64,000 nt of DNA from Chlamydiae bacterium RIFCSPLOWO2_12_FULL_49_12 (GTDB lineage: Bacteria; Chlamydiota; Chlamydiia; Chlamydiales; Rhabdochlamydiaceae). The position numbers and the translations under genes are program-made. Shown piece after piece: positions 16,788 through 25,400 of the stretch. The stretch is taken from positions 1 through 64,000 of the forward strand of contig MGME01000011.1 of NCBI GenBank assembly GCA_001796315.1, written 5' to 3'. Within the stretch, counting starts at the first letter, position 1. Every line of letters starts with the position of its first letter. The notes beneath the pieces are model-generated. The model worked only from the letters and a program-made list of their open reading frames with translations, did not search any database and was not told where the DNA came from.

Positions 16788-16867
16788 ACCTTCTTCATAG
16801 AAGAAGATGGGTTAAAAGGCAAGATGGGGAAATTTTCTTTGATTTGGTAAAAGAGGAAGTGGAAATC

Positions 16868-17488
16868 ATGATTAAAAATGAAACCCTTAAAGGGTTTTTT
16901 CAGGAATTAAATGTCGTCTACTTACCCGCTCTTTGCTATGTCAACGAATCCGTTAGGCAAGCTGTAGAGAGGAAATGTGCGCGCGCAGAGAGAAGAAAAA
17001 AAATCGAACGCGAACGGAAGTGGCTTGGGGGATTCTATGCCAAAGAGATGGAAAACGAGCTCTTTCCTCTTTTTGAAATTCGATGGATTGATGCAACTAT
17101 AGGCTATGGAGTCTTTGCACAAGAAGAGATTCAACCCGGAAGATTTGTCGGTGAATATACGGGGTTTGTCCGCAAAAAGAGACTCTTTTTTTATAAAAGC
17201 AGCAATTATTGCTTTGGCTTGGAGACCCACATGGGCTTTTGGGGTTTTGTCATCGATGCGGAAAAAGGCGGCAATCTCACCCGTTTTATCAACCACAGCG
17301 ATCAGCCTAATCTGGAGCCGATCGGTGTCTTTTGGAAGGGATCGCTCCATATCATTTTACGTTCCTTAAAAAAAATCCAAAAAGGGGAGCAGCTAACCTA
17401 TGACTATGGCGCAGACTATTGGAGCCGGCGCAAAGATAAAGTCTCTCCCCCCGATGCCCTTCCGATGAACAGACTCTCAAGGCTTTAA
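16868..17488 (+). CDS. SET-domain lysine methyltransferase-like protein
   Basis: A 206-residue protein with a SET domain. Motifs in order: GYGVFAQEEI with GRFVGEYTGFV, the RFINHSDQPNL motif (RFxNHS-xPN, cofactor and substrate binding), and GEQLTYDYGADYW at the end. The N-terminal ~60 residues are basic and helical. No post-SET cysteine cluster is present. Chlamydiae encode a secreted SET protein (NUE) that methylates histones; whether this protein targets host chromatin or a bacterial protein is unknown. I chose the ATG at 16868 because an AGAGGAAG site lies about 8 bases upstream; the frame stays open to a TTG at 16844. It converges with the FKBP gene, the two being eight bases apart. Confidence 0.82.
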   Translation: MIKNETLKGFFQELNVVYLPALCYVNESVRQAVERKCARAERRKKIERERKWLGGFYAKEMENELFPLFEIRWIDATIGYGVFAQEEIQPGRFVGEYTGFVRKKRLFFYKSSNYCFGLETHMGFWGFVIDAEKGGNLTRFINHSDQPNLEPIGVFWKGSLHIILRSLKKIQKGEQLTYDYGADYWSRRKDKVSPPDALPMNRLSRL

Positions 17489-17496
17489 ATGCGAGC

Positions 17497-18138
17497 TCAT
17501 GGAGTAGAGTGGCTATCGCCTTGAGGATTAATGGCCAGCAGCTCCATTTCAAAGATCAAGGTCGTATTGGGGGGGATCTCTCGTTGAAATCCCCTCTCTC
17601 CATAGGCGAGATAAGAGGGGACAAAGAGGCGCCACTTCGCTTCGACATTCATGAGCTGCAGAGCTTCTGACCAGCCGGGAATAACCTGATTTACGGTGAA
17701 ATGATGCGGCTTCCCCCTTTCGGAGGAAGAATCAAAGACTCGGCCGTCAATAAATTCTCCTTTGTAATGGACCAAGACGGTGTCGACGAGCTTGGGATGC
17801 GGCCCCTTGCCTTCCTTTAAGACTTTGTATTGAAGCCCGCTGGGAAGTGTGACGACCCCTTCCTTGTTTTTGTTTTCAGCAAGAAAGGTTTCACCCTGCT
17901 TTTTTTGCTGTTCTGCAATTTTTGTCACAAACTCTTTTTGCTGCTGCTCGACCTGTTTGTGGAGAGCCGTTAAAAGAGATCGGATCTCATCTTGGGGCAG
18001 CTTGGGAGAGGCATGGGTAATGCCGTCTTCAAAGCCCTCAATCAGAAATTTGACATCCATATCCGCAAACTGGCTCTTTAAATTTTTACCTGTCTCCAGG
18101 CCGATCGAGTAACTGAGTTTTTCTTTATTGGTTTGCAT
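17497..18138 (-). CDS. Mip-like FKBP-type peptidyl-prolyl isomerase
   Basis: A 213-residue FKBP-type prolyl cis-trans isomerase. An N-terminal helical dimerisation domain (about 1-95, starting KLSYSIGLETGKNLK) is followed by a complete FKBP domain (about 100-205) with VLVHYKGEFIDGRVFDSS, VIPGWSEALQLM, LAYGERG and IPPNTTLIFEMELL. Chlamydial Mip is an exported lipoprotein, but no signal peptide or lipobox is visible here, so this copy may be cytoplasmic (FkpA/FklB-like without export). An AAGAGGAT ribosome-binding site supports the start. It is divergent from the pseudouridine synthase gene. Confidence 0.9.
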   Translation of the reverse strand: MQTNKEKLSYSIGLETGKNLKSQFADMDVKFLIEGFEDGITHASPKLPQDEIRSLLTALHKQVEQQQKEFVTKIAEQQKKQGETFLAENKNKEGVVTLPSGLQYKVLKEGKGPHPKLVDTVLVHYKGEFIDGRVFDSSSERGKPHHFTVNQVIPGWSEALQLMNVEAKWRLFVPSYLAYGERGFQREIPPNTTLIFEMELLAINPQGDSHSTP

Positions 18139-18164
18139 GGAAAAATCCTCTTTGCGTCACTTTG

Positions 18165-18210
18165 CGACTTTTTGGATGTGTCTTCCAAGACTCTGCTATC
18201 CAAAAAGTCG
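18165..18210. repeat. 13-bp inverted repeat in a divergent intergenic region
   Basis: CGACTTTTTGGAT (18165-18177) is repeated perfectly as its inverse (18198-18210), with a 20-base loop. It sits between the divergent FKBP and pseudouridine synthase genes, where it could be an operator or an RNA hairpin in the FKBP upstream region. There is no poly-T tail placing it as a terminator for either gene. Confidence 0.5.
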
Positions 18211-18275
18211 AGATTCATGCTACTCGATGCAAGAGATGAGCTCAACCTTTTTGGCCGTTGTGATACAATAGCCGC

Positions 18276-19091
18276 ATGCTTTTCGTCATCCAAGAAAAAA
18301 TCTCTTTACTCGAAGCTTTAGAGCGCCTCTTTCCCGAGAGCTCAAAAAAAAGCCTTCATTCCTGGATTGCTTCCGAGCGGATTTTCGTCAACGAAGCCTT
18401 AGTGCAGGACGCAAGGATGCAACTCGTTCCGGGACAAGCGTTAAGAATCGCCAAAAAGAGCTCCTTTTTAGAAGGGGGAGTCAAGATCCTTTATCAGGAC
18501 AGTCACCTCGTTGTAGTGGACAAACCCGCAGGGCTGCTCTCGGTAGCGACTGCCTTCCAAAAGGAAAAGACCCTGCATGGACTGCTCAAGCGGAAATTTT
18601 TTCGCCGAAGGGTCTTTCCCGTTCACCGTCTCGATCAGGATACCTCGGGGGTGATGCTCTTTGCCTTTACGCTTCCGGCTCAAGCGGGGCTAAAGCAGCA
18701 GTTCGCCCGCCATTCGATCGAGCGCCGCTATGTCGCCTTAGTCGAAAAAGAGATTTTAGAAGAGGGTCGTTGGGAGAGCTTTCTTAGAGAAGATGCTGCC
18801 TATTTTGTCAAGAGCTGTAAAAGAGGGGGAATGCGCGCTGTCACTCATTACAAACCGCTTCGAACTGAAAAAGGGTATACCCTTTTGGAACTCACTCTGG
18901 AGACGGGGAGAAAGAATCAGATCCGGGTCCACTGCTCCGAAGCCGGCCATCCCGTTGCAGGAGATAAAAAATATGGAGCGCGCACAAACCCTTATAGGCG
19001 TCTTTGTTTGCATGCCCATTTCTTGGAGTTCGTCCATCCCATCTTGAGAAAGACGCTCTCATTCTCTTCTCCCCTTAAGCGCCTTTGGTAA
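18276..19091 (+). CDS. RluA-family pseudouridine synthase
   Basis: A 271-residue enzyme converting specific uridines in rRNA or tRNA to pseudouridine. An N-terminal S4-like RNA-binding region (about 10-60) precedes the catalytic domain. The family signature VHRLDQDTSGVMLFA places the catalytic aspartate at Asp120. VVDKPAGLLSV (80-90) and the late block RKNQIRVHCSEAGHPVAGDKKYG are also standard. The exact target (RluC/D/TruC type) cannot be read from the sequence. The last 33 bases overlap the convergent symporter gene. Confidence 0.9.
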   Translation: MLFVIQEKISLLEALERLFPESSKKSLHSWIASERIFVNEALVQDARMQLVPGQALRIAKKSSFLEGGVKILYQDSHLVVVDKPAGLLSVATAFQKEKTLHGLLKRKFFRRRVFPVHRLDQDTSGVMLFAFTLPAQAGLKQQFARHSIERRYVALVEKEILEEGRWESFLREDAAYFVKSCKRGGMRAVTHYKPLRTEKGYTLLELTLETGRKNQIRVHCSEAGHPVAGDKKYGARTNPYRRLCLHAHFLEFVHPILRKTLSFSSPLKRLW

Positions 19092-20348
19092 AAGAAGCGT
19101 CTTTTCCCCTTCGGACCGCGCCACCAGCAGGGCGCAGGTGCTGTCGCTAAAGACATTGACCGTAGTGCGGCACATATCGAGCAGACGGTCCAGAGCAATA
19201 AAGAGTCCAATGCCCTCAGTGGGAAGACCCACAGTCTTGAGGATCATAATGATTGCTACCAAACTTCCTGAAGGAACTCCAGCAACGCCGATAGATGTGA
19301 GGAGCGCAATAAAGGAGAGGAGGAGTTGGTGGAACAATGAGAGATGCACGCCGTAAGCCTGGATGACAAACATGGCGGCAACCAGTTCGTAGAGAGCAGA
19401 GCCGGACATATTGATGGAACCTCCGAGCGGAATGACCAAGCTCGCAATACGGTTCGAGACGCCTGCTCTCTTCTCGATGCAATCCAGCGTTACGGGAAGG
19501 GTGGCAGAGGAGGAGCTAGTAGAAAAAGCTGTGAAGAGCGCGGGATACATAGAACGGAAAAAAGAAAAGGGGCTCACTTTTCCGATGAATCGAATCAAAA
19601 GAGGCAGACCCGCAAACAAAAAAAACGAAAGACCTAAGAGTACGGAGAGAAAAAAGTATCCCAGACCCGAAAAGCCGTGCGCAGTGGTGGCGAAGGCTTT
19701 TGCAACGAGGAAAAAGACTCCAAACGGAAGCAGATGGATAAAGAGATGGGTGATATGGATCATGGACTGGAAGAGTCCTTGAAAGAAATGGATCAGGACT
19801 TTTGACGAACGGTCCCTAATCTTAGAGATGGCGTAGCCAAACAGGATGCTAAAGAAGATGAGCCCAAGCATATTTCCTGAGGCAAAAGCATCCATGATAT
19901 TTGAAGGAACAATTTGCAAGATGATGCGCACAACCCCAAAACTCTGTCCGGAAAAAAAGGCTCCTTGGAGATGTTCCGCATTTTGAGCGTATGTTCCTAA
20001 GAGAGGGTCTCCCGCAGCGGTAATCCCCGGCTTGAAGAGATTGATAAAGATTAAACCGATCAGGATGGCAAGGATGCTTGTCAGAATATAATACCCGAAC
20101 GTTTTGATCCCCAGACGGCCAAACTCCTCTTCACTTCCAATTTTCGCCACGCCCGAGATGATAGAGGAAGAGACCAAGGGAACCACCACTAACGAAAGGG
20201 CATTAATAAAGAGCGCTCCCAAAAGATCAAAAATAGAATAGAGATTCACTCCAAAAAGAGTTTTGGAAGTGCCGCTCCATGAGCCGACGAGGATTGCCAG
20301 AAGAATGGCAAAGATCACTTTCCATAGACCGTGTCTTTTTTTGGGCAT
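19059..20348 (-). CDS. dicarboxylate/glutamate:cation symporter (DAACS), copy B
   Basis: A 429-residue secondary transporter of the DAACS (GltP/DctA) family, importing glutamate, aspartate or C4-dicarboxylates with Na+ or H+. The serine-rich re-entrant motif AFSTSSSSATLPVT, the IPLGGSINMSG segment and the GVPSGSLVAIIMIL and LLDMCRTTVNVFSD blocks are intact. The ATG at 20348 (after AGAAGAG) gives a length matching its paralogue; the frame stays open upstream to 20444, but that would overlap the preceding gene. It lies 23 bases after copy A and is highly similar throughout, so the pair arose by tandem duplication. Confidence 0.88.
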   Translation of the reverse strand: MPKKRHGLWKVIFAILLAILVGSWSGTSKTLFGVNLYSIFDLLGALFINALSLVVVPLVSSSIISGVAKIGSEEEFGRLGIKTFGYYILTSILAILIGLIFINLFKPGITAAGDPLLGTYAQNAEHLQGAFFSGQSFGVVRIILQIVPSNIMDAFASGNMLGLIFFSILFGYAISKIRDRSSKVLIHFFQGLFQSMIHITHLFIHLLPFGVFFLVAKAFATTAHGFSGLGYFFLSVLLGLSFFLFAGLPLLIRFIGKVSPFSFFRSMYPALFTAFSTSSSSATLPVTLDCIEKRAGVSNRIASLVIPLGGSINMSGSALYELVAAMFVIQAYGVHLSLFHQLLLSFIALLTSIGVAGVPSGSLVAIIMILKTVGLPTEGIGLFIALDRLLDMCRTTVNVFSDSTCALLVARSEGEKTLLLPKALKGRRE

Positions 20349-20371
20349 CTCTTCTACTCCGCTCGGTCTCT

Positions 20372-21655
20372 CTATTTTTCTGGAGAGATTTTTTGAATTA
20401 GAAAGGTCTGTTCCCCTTCGGAACGGGCAACGAGAAGAGCGCACGTGCTGTCACTGAAGACGTTGACTGTGGTGCGGCACATGTCAAGCAGGCGGTCTAC
20501 GGCAATAAAGAGTCCGATGCCCTCCGGAGGAAGGCCGACGGTTTTCAGGATGACAATAATGGCAACCAAACTGCCCGAGGGAACTCCAGCAATTCCAATA
20601 GAGGTGATCAAGGCTAAAAGGGCGACAAGGAATTGGGTAAAAAAAGAGAGTTGGACTCCGTACGCTTGCACCACAAACATTGCAGCGACGAGATCGTAGA
20701 GAGCAGATCCGGACATATTGACAGAAGTTCCTAAAGGAACGACTAAACTTGCAATGCGATTGGAAACGCCGGCCCTCTTCTCAATGCAATCAAGGGTGAC
20801 GGGAAGCGTTGCAGAAGAAGAGCTCGTCGAAAACGCCGTAAAGAGGGCAGGATACATCGCCCGGAAGAACTTCCAGGGACTCACTCTTCCAATAAACTTA
20901 AGAAGAAGAGGAAGGCCGATGAAGAGGAAAAAAGCTAGTCCGGAAATGACGGACAGGAAAAAATAACCCAGACCCGAAAGACCATGAGTTGTTGTCGCAA
21001 AGGCTTTGGCAACAAGAAAAAAAACGCCGAGCGGCAAGAGATAGAGGATAAGATGGGTGACATGGATCATGGCATTGAAGATGCCCTGAAAAAAATGGAT
21101 CAAAACTGAGGCGGGCCTCTCTGCGATTTTGGAGATGGAGTAGCCGAAAAGAATGCTGAAAAAGATGAGTCCCAGCATGTTGCCCGAGGCAAAGGCATCG
21201 ATGATATTGGAAGGAACAATCTGCATGATCACGCGCGCGAAACTGGGCCCCTTATCAGACAGAATATCTTCTCGAATCTTTTCGACCGCGCCTCCTGCAT
21301 CCGCAAGAAGGGGCTTTCCTGCAAGCGTGATTCCAGGTTTAAAGAGTTGGACAAAGAGCAATCCGATGAGGATGGCGATGAGGGTTGTCCCGATGAAGTA
21401 AACAAAAGTTTTGAGACCCACCCTTCCGAAATCTTTTTCGCCTCCCATCTTCGCCACGCCAGAAATGATCGAGGAGGTGACCAAAGGAATGACGATCAGA
21501 GTCAGGGCGTTGAGAAAGAGAGTTCCAAAGAGATCGAAGACCGAATAGAGGTTGACTCCAAAAAGAGTTTTGTCCGTTCCGCTCCAGGACCCGATGAGCA
21601 TTGCTAGGACAATGGCAACAAGAACCTTCCAAAGGGTATTTTTCTTTTTGGTCAT
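20372..21655 (-). CDS. dicarboxylate/glutamate:cation symporter (DAACS), copy A
   Basis: A 427-residue DAACS-family symporter with the same landmarks as copy B (AFSTSSSSATLPVT, VPLGTSVNMSG, GVPSGSLVAIIVIL, DRLLDMCRTTVNVFSD). The two proteins share long identical blocks in the C-terminal half; differences concentrate in the loop at residues about 120-145, where copy A has a longer, more acidic insert (GAVEKIREDILSDKG). Divergence confined to an external loop suggests relaxed or altered substrate handling rather than loss of function. It is the first gene of the pair. Confidence 0.88.
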   Translation of the reverse strand: MTKKKNTLWKVLVAIVLAMLIGSWSGTDKTLFGVNLYSVFDLFGTLFLNALTLIVIPLVTSSIISGVAKMGGEKDFGRVGLKTFVYFIGTTLIAILIGLLFVQLFKPGITLAGKPLLADAGGAVEKIREDILSDKGPSFARVIMQIVPSNIIDAFASGNMLGLIFFSILFGYSISKIAERPASVLIHFFQGIFNAMIHVTHLILYLLPLGVFFLVAKAFATTTHGLSGLGYFFLSVISGLAFFLFIGLPLLLKFIGRVSPWKFFRAMYPALFTAFSTSSSSATLPVTLDCIEKRAGVSNRIASLVVPLGTSVNMSGSALYDLVAAMFVVQAYGVQLSFFTQFLVALLALITSIGIAGVPSGSLVAIIVILKTVGLPPEGIGLFIAVDRLLDMCRTTVNVFSDSTCALLVARSEGEQTFLIQKISPEK

Positions 21656-21737
21656 AACTCGCCTTTTAGGGATTCATTCTAGGCAATAGGGCAAAAGAAA
21701 GCTATACATGAACTCGACCAGATGACCTTCCTGTCCT

Positions 21738-22244
21738 TTAGGCTGTTGCCTCTTCTCTCGTTGAAGAAAGAAACTTGATCAGCAAGATAAATTTGTTGTA
21801 AGCATTTCCCGAGCGAATCTCTTCGTCCGCCTGCCGATAGAGTTGCGTTACGTCTTGAGGTGCAAAGGCGAATGCTCCCACTACAAAAATTGAAAAGAGT
21901 CTTCCAAAGGTATCTATGCCAACATAACCGAGATGTTGAAAAACAGCCATTCTTGCTTCCTCAGGCTTCACCTCCTTGAGCCAGGTGACGTCGGGAAAGA
22001 AATGTCGGGCCAGTCCCATTCCTCCCTTCAAGGCGGCCATAGAACTGTTCCAAAACGCTCCCACGAGCGCAAAATAAGGGAACACGGCATACGTTACAAG
22101 AATGGAGGAGATTTTTTTGACAAGAGGATTTTGAATCGTGATGGCTGAAAACCATTCTGCTTTACCGGCTTGTTCTACGAGTTCAAAATAACGATGCGAA
22201 ACCGATCCTTTCGGCAAGTTAATGAGAAATGATGCGCTGACCAT
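21738..22244 (-). CDS. hypothetical protein with hydrophobic central segments, possible Inc-like protein
   Basis: A 168-residue protein of unknown family. Hydrophobic stretches occur at about residues 45-72 (ISSILVTYAVFPYFALVGAFW) and 112-128 (LFSIFVVGAFAFA). They are separated by an amphipathic region, with hydrophilic ends; there is no signal peptide. This small bilobed form is compatible with an inclusion-membrane protein, but nothing proves it. A strong CAGGAGAG ribosome-binding site fixes the ATG at 22244, and a TTGCAT/TTTAAT promoter candidate lies upstream. It is a stand-alone transcription unit. Confidence 0.7.
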   Translation of the reverse strand: MVSASFLINLPKGSVSHRYFELVEQAGKAEWFSAITIQNPLVKKISSILVTYAVFPYFALVGAFWNSSMAALKGGMGLARHFFPDVTWLKEVKPEEARMAVFQHLGYVGIDTFGRLFSIFVVGAFAFAPQDVTQLYRQADEEIRSGNAYNKFILLIKFLSSTREEATA

Positions 22245-22288
22245 AGTGACTCTCCTGAGAGTTTAGATTTCATGAAAATGATGTTAAG

Positions 22289-22317
22289 ATTAAACTTGAT
22301 TAAAAAATTTCATGCAA
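22289..22317 (-). promoter_or_regulatory. putative promoter for the 168-residue gene
   Basis: On the minus strand TTGCAT (22317-22312) and TTTAAT (22294-22289) are 17 bases apart, about 45 bases before the ATG at 22244. The -35 hexamer is the same as that proposed at 5609-5614. Confidence 0.4.
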
Positions 22318-22406
22318 CAATTTTTTGGATGTTTCATCGCCAAGATCTATCGGAAGAGATGGAAACGCTTCGTTAAGTTGAGTTCAAGGAAAAGAATGCA
22401 AGACAA

Positions 22407-25400
22407 TCATTTGATCGCCTTGAAGAACTCTTTTAAGGGATTGCGGTTTTTTTTTGGCTTGTCTATTTCTTGAGCTTTTTGCTGATTTTTGGAGGCGACT
22501 TGCTTTTTGGGTTTTTTGGGGGATGGCTGTTTTTGATCCCAAGGGAGAGGATTTTTGGAGGGAGGAGCAGGGTTGTCCTTATCGGGAAGGCTTGCCACGG
22601 TTCCTAGGAGGTCTCCCCAAAGCGAACCCTTTTCTTTTTCCTTAAAAGCCTCTCTCCAGGCAAGAAGGGTGGCGATCTTTGCTGTGGCCGCCACCTTGTT
22701 TAATGAGGCGTCTCGCGTGGTGCCGGTAAGAGGGAGTTGGAGGACGTAGTCCGGGGGGAGGTTTTTCAAGGAAAAGGCGCGCTCCAGACAGGGCTTTGTG
22801 AGGCCGAGGATCATCTTTACAGAGTCGTTGGAGAGGTCGATGACGCCCCAAAGAGCGATCTGAAGTGAGTCGGCAAGGAGGATGTCGGTTCTTTGCAGAT
22901 GCACGACTCCCTGATAGATCTTAAGATCGATGGGAGTAAACCAGAGTTCCAGTTGCTGATCATGAGAGAGTTTTGAGCTCTTTAAGAGTTTTAGGACGGT
23001 TTTGAGATTTCCTCGACTTTCGCAGGCGATTTTTCCAAGCTCAAGCCTCGCTTCGGGGAGGTTGAGCTGGTTGAGCTTTAAAGGATAGAGAGGCAGGGAA
23101 AAACCCTTGTCGGAGATTTGCACTGTAATAGGGTCTTTAGATGTGAATGAGGAGATCTTTAAGGGATTGGCTTTCTTCAAGAAAAGCTTACTCAGATCCT
23201 GCGTCATCTGAAATTGGGCATGCACGGGAGCGGTTAACGTGAGGATGCCGTCTTGGAGCTGTCCCTCGAGAGAAGCTTTGGCGCGATCGGAGTGGAAGTT
23301 GAGGTGGAGTGCGCCGGAGCAATTCTTGAGGTGGGCGCGGAGGCTTGCGTTGATTTTTTCACCCAAAAGAGTGGTGAGGTGAAGAGGAGTTTTGCTTAAG
23401 GCTTTAAAGAAGAGATCAACGAAGGGGGTCGGGAATTGGCGCACCTCTGTTTCGATCTCTGTTCCGACAGTGTCCAAAGAGAACCTTCCTTCATCATTGA
23501 CAAGGTGATTGAAGGTGGCCGTTAAATTAAGATCTCCTTGAGGCTGGCTTTTTCCTTCAAGAGAGAGCTTGATGGGAGCGCCGCTCTTTTTATCAACCCT
23601 AGCCTTGAGCTGGTTTAAGATGAGACCTTCTTCTAAAGAGAGGGAGTCTAAGAGAACCTCTCCTTCCAGAGTGGCAAGGTCAAGGTTCAGAGGAAGGTAA
23701 AAGCGGGAAACGGAGCATTTTAAAATCGCTGTCTTGTCGAGAGTAAAGGGAGGCCGTTCTTTCTTAAGCATCTCATGCAGAAATGCAAAGCCTTCTTTCG
23801 TGACTTTCCATTCGATTTTTGTCGGAGCCTCGCTTTGCAGCTCTTTTTTCTTATTGACGAGGAAGGAAGTTGAAGCTTTTAAATTTTCGGATTGCATGTC
23901 GAGAAGAAAGTGCGCCTCCTCATCTTTTGAGGCGGCTTCACATACGAGATTGAGGGTAGGGCCAAGAACGGGAAGGAGGGGGTCTTTGATTCCAAAGAGG
24001 TCTTCCAATACCTGAACCTTCAAGTGGGAGAGCTCGCACTTGCCCGTCAGATGGACAGCTTGGGAGGAAAAGAGCGGGGCGCATTGAAGAGAGAGCGCGA
24101 TCGTCCCGCTCTGTTTCCCTTCAATTTTGCTCTTGGTTGAAAGATCGAAGAGGAACTTGGAATTTTTTTGATCGGCGAGAAAGGTAAAACCGATGCCGTC
24201 GAGCGTGGAAAATGCGGTGAGACGGGGGTTTTTGAGTTTGAGTTCATCGACTCTTCCCTCTCCTTTGAAAAGAAGGGGAGGCAGAGAGGAAGTGTTCAAG
24301 GGAATGGAAAAGGGATCTAAGGTGACATCGCATAGAGCTGGAGTTTCAAGTTGAGGATTCAAGAGGGGATGAAAGGAAAGGAAGCTCAATAGAGGATCAG
24401 TGATGAGGTATTTGAGATGGACGGGTTTTTTAAAATCCAATGAAGAGAGGGAGGGAGAGAGAGAGGCAAAGAGTTCGGTTTGAAGGAGGGAGCTTTCGAT
24501 CTCGATGCGCATCTTTTCTAAAGAAGAGGCTTCCAAGCGCGCTGTGAGTTCGGGAAGAGAGATGCCCTCTTTTAAGATAGGAGGGAGGAAAAGAAGGTTC
24601 CGCGCGGAAAGCTCTCCTTTGCACTGAAGTGATTTCCACTCCTCGCCAAGAGGGATTTTCAACTCCTCGATAGAGAGAGTGAGAGGAGCAGGGGTTGTGA
24701 CATAGAGAGAAGAGCGCGCGCGAATAAAATCAAAGAGTTGTTCGGGGGGGCGGTAGGAGAGCGTCACGGGATTGTCTAATGTCATGCTTTGATTTAGAGT
24801 CAGACTGGTTTGAGGAAAGGTGAGGTAGGGCGTTCGGAAGTGAAAGCGCAGAAGAGTCTCTTCCGGAGCCCACGTGCTTAATAGCTCTCCGCTTAAGGAA
24901 TTTCCGAGAAGAAGGGAGACGTAGTGCTTTTTATCGAGTAAAGCTAAGGGGAAGCGGTCGATGTGCGCTGTGAGTTGGCCGGAAGAGAACTCCTTCCACT
25001 CGCCGTCTAAATCTACGGATGCCTCATCTTGGAGATAGGAGAGTTTGATGCGGAAGGCTCCGCTGATGAGTTCTTTTAAATTTTTCGATAGGATGACAGC
25101 CTTGAATTCTTTTAATGAGAGCGTCTGATCCCTTTTGGGGAGGGTAAATGAGGTGGGAGAGAGGGAGAGGTGGGCTTCTAGGCCGCTCTCTTGAAACCGG
25201 ATGCCTTGGGAAGTAAGAGGAAGAGTGAAGGCCGGGATCTGGAGGTGGAGTTCGGCTCCGCTATGGAAGGAGAGGTCCGGAAGATTGGAGAGGGCCAAGA
25301 GGGTGTGCATGAGATCAGGTGTCAGGGAAAGCGAGAGGGTGGCGGGCGAGAGGAAAGAGATGGTTCCTTTTTCCTGTTTCGTATGCATCTCGGCAATGAG

